From Cyanobacteriota bacterium (GTDB lineage Bacteria; Acidobacteriota; Vicinamibacteria; Vicinamibacterales; UBA2999), in assembly GCA_019752015.1 (NCBI GenBank), contig JAIEMQ010000006.1, forward strand, positions 134,842 to 198,841: 64,000 nucleotides of DNA. The letters are read 5' to 3'. The translations under genes and the position numbers were made by a program. Below the pieces are notes generated by a model that was not told where the DNA came from, made no database searches, and was given only the letters and a program-made list of their open reading frames with translations. The stretch's first letter is position 1. Every line of letters starts with the position of its first letter. This document shows positions 59,533-64,000 of this stretch, in pieces.

Positions 59533-60375
59533 CTAAAGCCACGTTCGGACGCCGAATACGAACTGCACTTCATTCGGCCTTCCACCTTCGCGCCGAAACC
59601 GTTCGCGCGTCGCGCCGAAGCTCTGGCGGTACGACACGCCGACGTAGGGCGCGTACTCGCGCCGGATTTCGTACCGCAAACGGAGACCGACCTCGGCGTC
59701 GCTGACACCGCGTTCGACGCCAAACTCCTCATCTCGTTGCACGGCAACCTCTGTCTCGAAGCGTGGCTGCAACACCAGCCGTTGCGTCTGATAGAGGTCT
59801 ACGGATGCCGTGAAGCGCCCTGACACCTTGCCGTTGTTACTCACGAACAGCGACGGCTCGACTTCGAACCGCCCAGGCGAGAGGCCCTGTAATCCGAGCA
59901 CCGCGAATACTCGAACAGGGCGGGTCCCGCGCTCGTAATGCTGTTCGACACGCCCGCCGACCTGGAGGTCGAAGAACGGCGAAATCAGCTTCCCATAGAG
60001 GACCTGCACGTCGGCTTCACCGCCGGGGTCCCGCGACGGATACACGGCGCCCTCGCTGCGGAACCAGAGACGACGCGTGTCGCCCCCGTACCAACCGAGG
60101 AAATCCCAGCGCAGCGCATTCACACCGGCGATGCGTTGTCCCTCCAGCAAATCAGAGAGGAACGAAGTGTATTTCGCGTTGTCGGCGGTCGGCTCCGGCC
60201 AGCTTTCCTGTGCCGACAGATTCGGCAAGGTCTTGACCTCCGGGACCGCCTCCGTTGATCCAGGCGGCGGCGTGGATTGCTGAACCTGAACACCGTCCTG
60301 CGCCGATGACGGGACGCTTCCGAACATCACCACGAGCAACGCCCCCAAGACCTGTCGCCAAGACCGACTGGTCAT
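59533..60375 (-). CDS. copB: Copper resistance outer membrane protein CopB
   Basis: A 280-residue outer-membrane barrel: a signal peptide ending GSVPSSAQ, the CopB entry FLSDLLEGQRIAGVNALRWD, WYGGDTRRLWFRSEG, VQVLYGKLISPFFDLQVGGR, LRYEIRREYAPYVGVSYRQ and the terminal VFGVRTWL. CopB works with CopA in periplasmic copper sequestration. Its ATG overlaps the copA stop (ATGA at 60372-60375). The Met-rich N-terminus seen in many CopB proteins is short here. Confidence 0.9.
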   Translation of the reverse strand: MTSRSWRQVLGALLVVMFGSVPSSAQDGVQVQQSTPPPGSTEAVPEVKTLPNLSAQESWPEPTADNAKYTSFLSDLLEGQRIAGVNALRWDFLGWYGGDTRRLWFRSEGAVYPSRDPGGEADVQVLYGKLISPFFDLQVGGRVEQHYERGTRPVRVFAVLGLQGLSPGRFEVEPSLFVSNNGKVSGRFTASVDLYQTQRLVLQPRFETEVAVQRDEEFGVERGVSDAEVGLRLRYEIRREYAPYVGVSYRQSFGATRERFRREGGRPNEVQFVFGVRTWL

Positions 60376-62339
60376 GATGGCACCGCCGGCGAAGCCGAAA
60401 CCTCGACGACACGGAACATCCCCAGCTCCATGTGAAGGAGCAGGTGACAGTGCATCGCCCATCGGCCGGGCGCGTCGGCGGTGATGGCGACCGACAGCCG
60501 CTCCGCGGGCTTGACGTTGACCGTATGCTTGCGCGGCTGCCGTGCGCCGCGGCCATTTTCCAGCTCCATCCACATCCCATGCAGATGAATCGGGTGCTCC
60601 ATCATCGTGTCGTTCACGAGAATGAGACGCAGCCGTTCGCCGTAGCGGAATGGGATCGGGGTTTTCGCCTCCGAGTATTTCTTGCCGTCGAACGACCATG
60701 AGTAGCGTTCCATGTTGCCGGTGATGTGCAGCTCGATCTCACGCTCGGGCTCTCGTACGTCTGGAAGCGGTGTCAGTCTCTGGAGGTCCGTGTAGACCAG
60801 CACTTTTCCTTCTACACCTTCGAAGCCGGAGCCGGGATCGTCTAGCCGGCCACGCACGGACATCGCGATCGACGAGTTCCCAGGACCATGCGTGTCGGGC
60901 CCGTGCATCACCGAGGGACTGCCAGGCAGGGCCGGACCGGCGAGCGCGCCGCCGGCCGCGGTCTTCATCGTGCTCATGTCGTGCCCCTGTGACACGCCTT
61001 GCACTGCTTCACGCCGATCGAGGATCTGGTCGCGCGTCTTCTCCATGACGCCCAGGTCGTGCGCATTGTGTCCGGCGGTATCCATGCCGGGCATCGTCTC
61101 GCCTGGTTTGGCGGCCGCGCCCTTCTCCATGCCGCTCATGCTTTCCATGCCGGACATGTCCATGCCCATGTCCCGCATCGTTCGGAGCGGCCGCGATCGG
61201 CGCGGCGGGATAGCCGCCGTCATGCCCTGCCGCGGCGCGAGCGTGCCGCGCGTGTAGCCACTGCGGTCGAGCGACTCCGCGAAAACCGTGTAGGCACGGT
61301 CCTCGGGTTGCACGATCACGTCGTAGGTTTCGCCCGGACCGATGCGGAACTCGTCGATCGCCACGGGGGAGACGTTCTGCCCGTCCGCCTGCACGAGTGT
61401 CATCCCGAGCCCGGGGATGCGTACGTCGAAGTACGTCATGGCGCCCGCGGCGATGAAGCGGAGACGCACGCGCTCGCCCGGACGGAAGATCCCCGTCCAG
61501 TTCGCGTCCGGCGTCAACCCGTTCATCAGATACGTGTACGTGTAGCCGGTCACATCGGCGAAGTCCGTGGGATCCATCCGCATCTTCGACCAGCGCCACC
61601 GCTCCGCCAGCGTGGCAGGCCAGCCATTGCGCTGCACGTCCTGGAAGAAGTCGGCAGTGGTGCGCCGTTGGAAGTTGTAGTACCCACCGCGACGCTTGAG
61701 ATTGGCGATGATCGCCGCGGGAGACTCGAAGCTCCAGTCGGACAGCATCACGACGTAGTCGCGCTCATACGCGAACGGATCCGGTTCGATCGGATCGATG
61801 AGGAGCGGAAAGTAGAGGCCGAGGAGCTCTTGTCCGCCCGAATGGCTGTGCGCCCAGTACGTGCCGCTCTGACGAACGGGGAACCGATACGTGAACGTCT
61901 CGCCGGGCTTGATGCCGGCGAAGCTGACACCCGGAACGCCGTCCATGCCGGGTGGCAGGATCAAGCCGTGCCAGTGAATCGAGCTGATCTCCTTCAGGTG
62001 ATTGGTCACGCGCAGCACAGCCTCCTGTCCTTCGCGTAAGCGAACAAGCGGCCCAGGCACCGTACCGTTCATGGCAATCGCGCCACCAACGCGGCCATCC
62101 ACTGGGAACGCCAGACTGTCGATCGACAGATCGATGACGTTGACACCGCTCTGTCCAAGAGGGATCGGTCGTGACTGAATCGCCGCGCCGGCGGCATCTG
62201 CCCAGGCGTACGCGGGCGCCAGCCGGCCGAGGGCTGCCCACGCACCCAGCAGCGTGGCGTTCTGAAGCAACCTTCGCCGAGTGATGGAGCGTGTCTGAGT
62301 GTCCACGAGCGGTCTCCGCATCTTGACGAGGCAAGTCAC
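60372..62339 (-). CDS. copA: Copper resistance multicopper oxidase CopA
   Basis: A 655-residue periplasmic multicopper oxidase with a twin-arginine leader (SITRRRLLQNATLLGAWAAL). Copper ligand motifs are SSIHWHGLIL, TYWAHSHSG, HPIHLHGMWMELENG and RWAMHCHLLLHMELGMFRVV. A Met-rich insert (MRDMGMDMSGMESMSGM and TMPGMDTAGHNAHD, about residues 385-440) is typical of CopA and binds copper. The GTG at 62339 overlaps the preceding stop (GTGA); ATG 62321 is an alternative. It oxidises and stores copper together with CopB. Confidence 0.93.
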   Translation of the reverse strand: MTCLVKMRRPLVDTQTRSITRRRLLQNATLLGAWAALGRLAPAYAWADAAGAAIQSRPIPLGQSGVNVIDLSIDSLAFPVDGRVGGAIAMNGTVPGPLVRLREGQEAVLRVTNHLKEISSIHWHGLILPPGMDGVPGVSFAGIKPGETFTYRFPVRQSGTYWAHSHSGGQELLGLYFPLLIDPIEPDPFAYERDYVVMLSDWSFESPAAIIANLKRRGGYYNFQRRTTADFFQDVQRNGWPATLAERWRWSKMRMDPTDFADVTGYTYTYLMNGLTPDANWTGIFRPGERVRLRFIAAGAMTYFDVRIPGLGMTLVQADGQNVSPVAIDEFRIGPGETYDVIVQPEDRAYTVFAESLDRSGYTRGTLAPRQGMTAAIPPRRSRPLRTMRDMGMDMSGMESMSGMEKGAAAKPGETMPGMDTAGHNAHDLGVMEKTRDQILDRREAVQGVSQGHDMSTMKTAAGGALAGPALPGSPSVMHGPDTHGPGNSSIAMSVRGRLDDPGSGFEGVEGKVLVYTDLQRLTPLPDVREPEREIELHITGNMERYSWSFDGKKYSEAKTPIPFRYGERLRLILVNDTMMEHPIHLHGMWMELENGRGARQPRKHTVNVKPAERLSVAITADAPGRWAMHCHLLLHMELGMFRVVEVSASPAVPS

Positions 62340-63178
62340 TTCTTCGAAGCCGCCGTGCCGAGGAGCGCATTGCGCTGGTCCGGGGTCAGCACGTCGATGG
62401 CTTCGCCAACCGCGCGAATGAACTCGATGCGCTGGCCCGTACGAGCCCGCTCGATCTCCCCGATCTTCGCTTCGATGCGTGCCGCATCCGTGCCGTCGCC
62501 AGTCAGCGCCCAGAGCTCCTGTTCCGCCTGCTCGACGGCGCGGTCGGCATTCGTCCGCATCGAGAGCGCTCGCTCCTTGATGCCGCGCAGCGTGGATTGC
62601 TGATCCGGCGTGAGCCCAATCGCCGGCTGATCCAGGAAGAAGTCCGTCGCCCCAATGTGATGGAGGTGCGACACGCCCGGCATGCCGGGCATGGTTGACA
62701 ATGGCCGTGACGCTGTCGCGTCGGACGGCGGCGGAGCTGATGACGCCGGCGCTGCCGGTGCCATTTCTCGCATCATGCGCTCTGGCGCCATGCCCATCTC
62801 GCCACGGTGCATGCCCATCATCGCCGGGCCGAAGCCGACACCTGCGGCAGACGACTGCTGTCCGCTTGGCGTCGCCGCTCCTGACGCAGGTTGGGCACTT
62901 TGCGCGGGCACCACAAGCTTGTCGACGACGGCGGCGACACCATTTGTGGTTCGCGCCAGATCGACCGCCTTCGACTTGACGGCTCCGGAATCGACATTGC
63001 CCGCGAGAGTGACGACCTTGCTGGCGGTTGTTACGTCGATGCGCGAGGCCTTGGTGGTGTCATCCGTCGTGAGTCGATTCTTCACCTGCGCGGTGATGGC
63101 GGCGTCGGTCGGCGAACATCCGGCGATCGCCACCACCATCACGATGATTCCCGCCAGGATCCCGTGTGTTCTTGACAT
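62336..63178 (-). CDS. BON-domain lipoprotein with Spy-like C-terminal domain
   Basis: A 280-residue lipoprotein: leader IVMVVAIAGCSP, a BON domain at about 25-90 (VTTASKVVTLAGNVDSGAVK), a Met-rich linker (MMGMHRGEMGMAPERMMREM) and a helical region, about 185-275 (HLHHIGATDFFLDQPAIGLT and PDQQSTLRGIKERALSMRT), which resembles Spy/CpxP-type LTxxQ chaperones. The last 100 residues are closely similar to those of the next protein. It precedes copA, so a periplasmic copper-stress role is likely. Confidence 0.78.
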   Translation of the reverse strand: MSRTHGILAGIIVMVVAIAGCSPTDAAITAQVKNRLTTDDTTKASRIDVTTASKVVTLAGNVDSGAVKSKAVDLARTTNGVAAVVDKLVVPAQSAQPASGAATPSGQQSSAAGVGFGPAMMGMHRGEMGMAPERMMREMAPAAPASSAPPPSDATASRPLSTMPGMPGVSHLHHIGATDFFLDQPAIGLTPDQQSTLRGIKERALSMRTNADRAVEQAEQELWALTGDGTDAARIEAKIGEIERARTGQRIEFIRAVGEAIDVLTPDQRNALLGTAASKK

Positions 63179-63209
63179 GACGGCGCCTCGCAATTGGCTT
63201 GGCAGTGAC

Positions 63210-64000
63210 CTACTTCTTGGGCATCGCCATGCCTGTGAGCGCGTTCTGCTGCTCTGGTGTCAGTTGCTTCGTTGCTTCACCAACAGCACGAATGAAGGCG
63301 ATCCGCTGCGCGGTCCGCAGCTGCTCGATCTCTTGCAGCTTTGCCTGCACCTTCGCGGCATCCGGGAGATCAGCCCCTGTGAGAGCCCAGAGTTCTTGCT
63401 CGCCTTGCTCGATGCGCCGTTCTGCATTGCTCCGCTCGAGCAGCGCGCGTTCTTTGATCCTGTTCAGCGCGGTCTGTTGTTCCGTGTTCAGGTTCAATTG
63501 CGGCTGATCGAGAAAGAAGCCCGTAGCGCCGATGTGGTACACGTGCGACGCGCCTGGCATACCCGGAAGCGACGAAACCGATTTCGGTGTGCGAGGACGC
63601 GCGGCGCTGCTGCCACCGCCCATGGCCATCCCGCCGCCCGCTGTGGCTCCGCCGCCAGTAGGCGAGGCGCCGCCCATGTTCATGCCGCCAGTCGCAGGCG
63701 CGCTGGGGGACGGGCTGCCCATTCCCATCTCGCCCTTCATCATTCCGTCTGGCATCTTCATGCCATCGGGCGGCATGCCCATCTCACCTTTGTCCATGTC
63801 CATCATCGGCATCGCGCCGGGCATTGGGTCCTTCTGGGCACCCATGCCGGGTTTCATGCCACCCATTTCACCAGCCGGCATCCCACCGGGCGGCATCGCG
63901 CCCATCTCGCCCATCATGCGGCGGCCCGGTGCCGGTGCCGGAGTGGAAGAAGCGCCAGCAGTAGGTGTCTGAGGGACCTGCTTCTGCTGATCTAGCGCCG
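63210..64000 (-). CDS. Met-rich protein with Spy-like C-terminal domain (partial)
   Basis: The frame stays open to the right edge of the window, so the 5' end is missing. A Met/Gly-rich stretch of about 100 residues (MMGEMGAMPPGGMPAGEMGG, MMDMDKGEMGMPPDGMKMPD) precedes a helical domain (YHIGATGFFLDQPQLNLNTE, QRIAFIRAVGEATKQLTPEQ) that is paralogous to the C-terminus of the protein at 62336-63178. Methionines spaced this way bind Cu(I)/Ag(I). It stands 31 bases before the BON protein in the same operon. The nature of its N-terminus is unknown. Confidence 0.75.
   Translation of the reverse strand, partial: ALDQQKQVPQTPTAGASSTPAPAPGRRMMGEMGAMPPGGMPAGEMGGMKPGMGAQKDPMPGAMPMMDMDKGEMGMPPDGMKMPDGMMKGEMGMGSPSPSAPATGGMNMGGASPTGGGATAGGGMAMGGGSSAARPRTPKSVSSLPGMPGASHVYHIGATGFFLDQPQLNLNTEQQTALNRIKERALLERSNAERRIEQGEQELWALTGADLPDAAKVQAKLQEIEQLRTAQRIAFIRAVGEATKQLTPEQQNALTGMAMPKK

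Overview
The window is GC-rich DNA that most resembles a member of the Acidobacteriota, possibly Vicinamibacteria. Pointers are two duplicated FtsX/MacB-type permeases without their own ATPase (the acidobacterial ADOP type) behind a PadR regulator, two copies of the acidobacterial VWFA-related protein, a DUF2934 protein, an Oar-like TonB receptor and a SoxCD pair without other sox genes. The taxonomic call is an inference from gene families; no rRNA gene is present.

Layout. Bases 1-10.6 kb look like ordinary chromosome: PadR plus permease, a cupin protein, a second permease, SoxCD, a crystallin-like lipoprotein, a PQQ sugar dehydrogenase and MsrA. Two tRNA genes (Val-TAC, Asp-GTC) follow, separated by an inverted array of 8-base repeats. 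Right after tRNA-Asp come a phage/plasmid-type DUF932 gene and a P-type ATPase remnant, so an accessory island may begin here. From 12.5 to 64 kb the content is metal resistance, envelope and electron-transport genes: a Cus-type Cu/Ag efflux operon, a TonB-like/OMP/VWFA/HtrA operon, a globin-coupled hybrid kinase with its response regulator, a YHS protein, an NtrC-family activator with its kinase, an alpha-glucan breakdown operon (GH57, glucan phosphorylase, malic enzyme), a cytochrome b/Rieske/cytochrome c operon with a porin-cytochrome, two copies of an unknown small protein, a TonB receptor, multicopper oxidases, a ten-heme cytochrome fused to a b-type membrane domain, and a CopAB operon with BON and Met-rich partners that runs off the right end.

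The main discovery is regulatory. Fifteen intergenic sites between 19.3 and 55.8 kb match the sigma-54 -24/-12 promoter (GG-N10-GC with TTGC at -12). All point at a gene, and most lie 12-25 bases upstream of the start codon once the transcription start is placed. Five copies of a palindrome, TGTCTG-N4-CAGACA, lie upstream, three of them midway between divergent sigma-54 promoters at distances usual for enhancer sites. The NtrC-type activator and kinase at 26.2-28.8 kb are the obvious controllers. An orphan Fis-type DNA-binding protein with a nearly identical recognition helix (19.0-19.3 kb) and a kinase paralogue lacking its ATP-binding motifs (31.1-32.3 kb) may modulate the circuit. With a heme-globin kinase next door, the set reads as a proposed redox- or oxygen-responsive programme joining metal handling, respiration, envelope renewal and reserve-glucan mobilisation. 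The sites are seen in the sequence; the joint function is inference.
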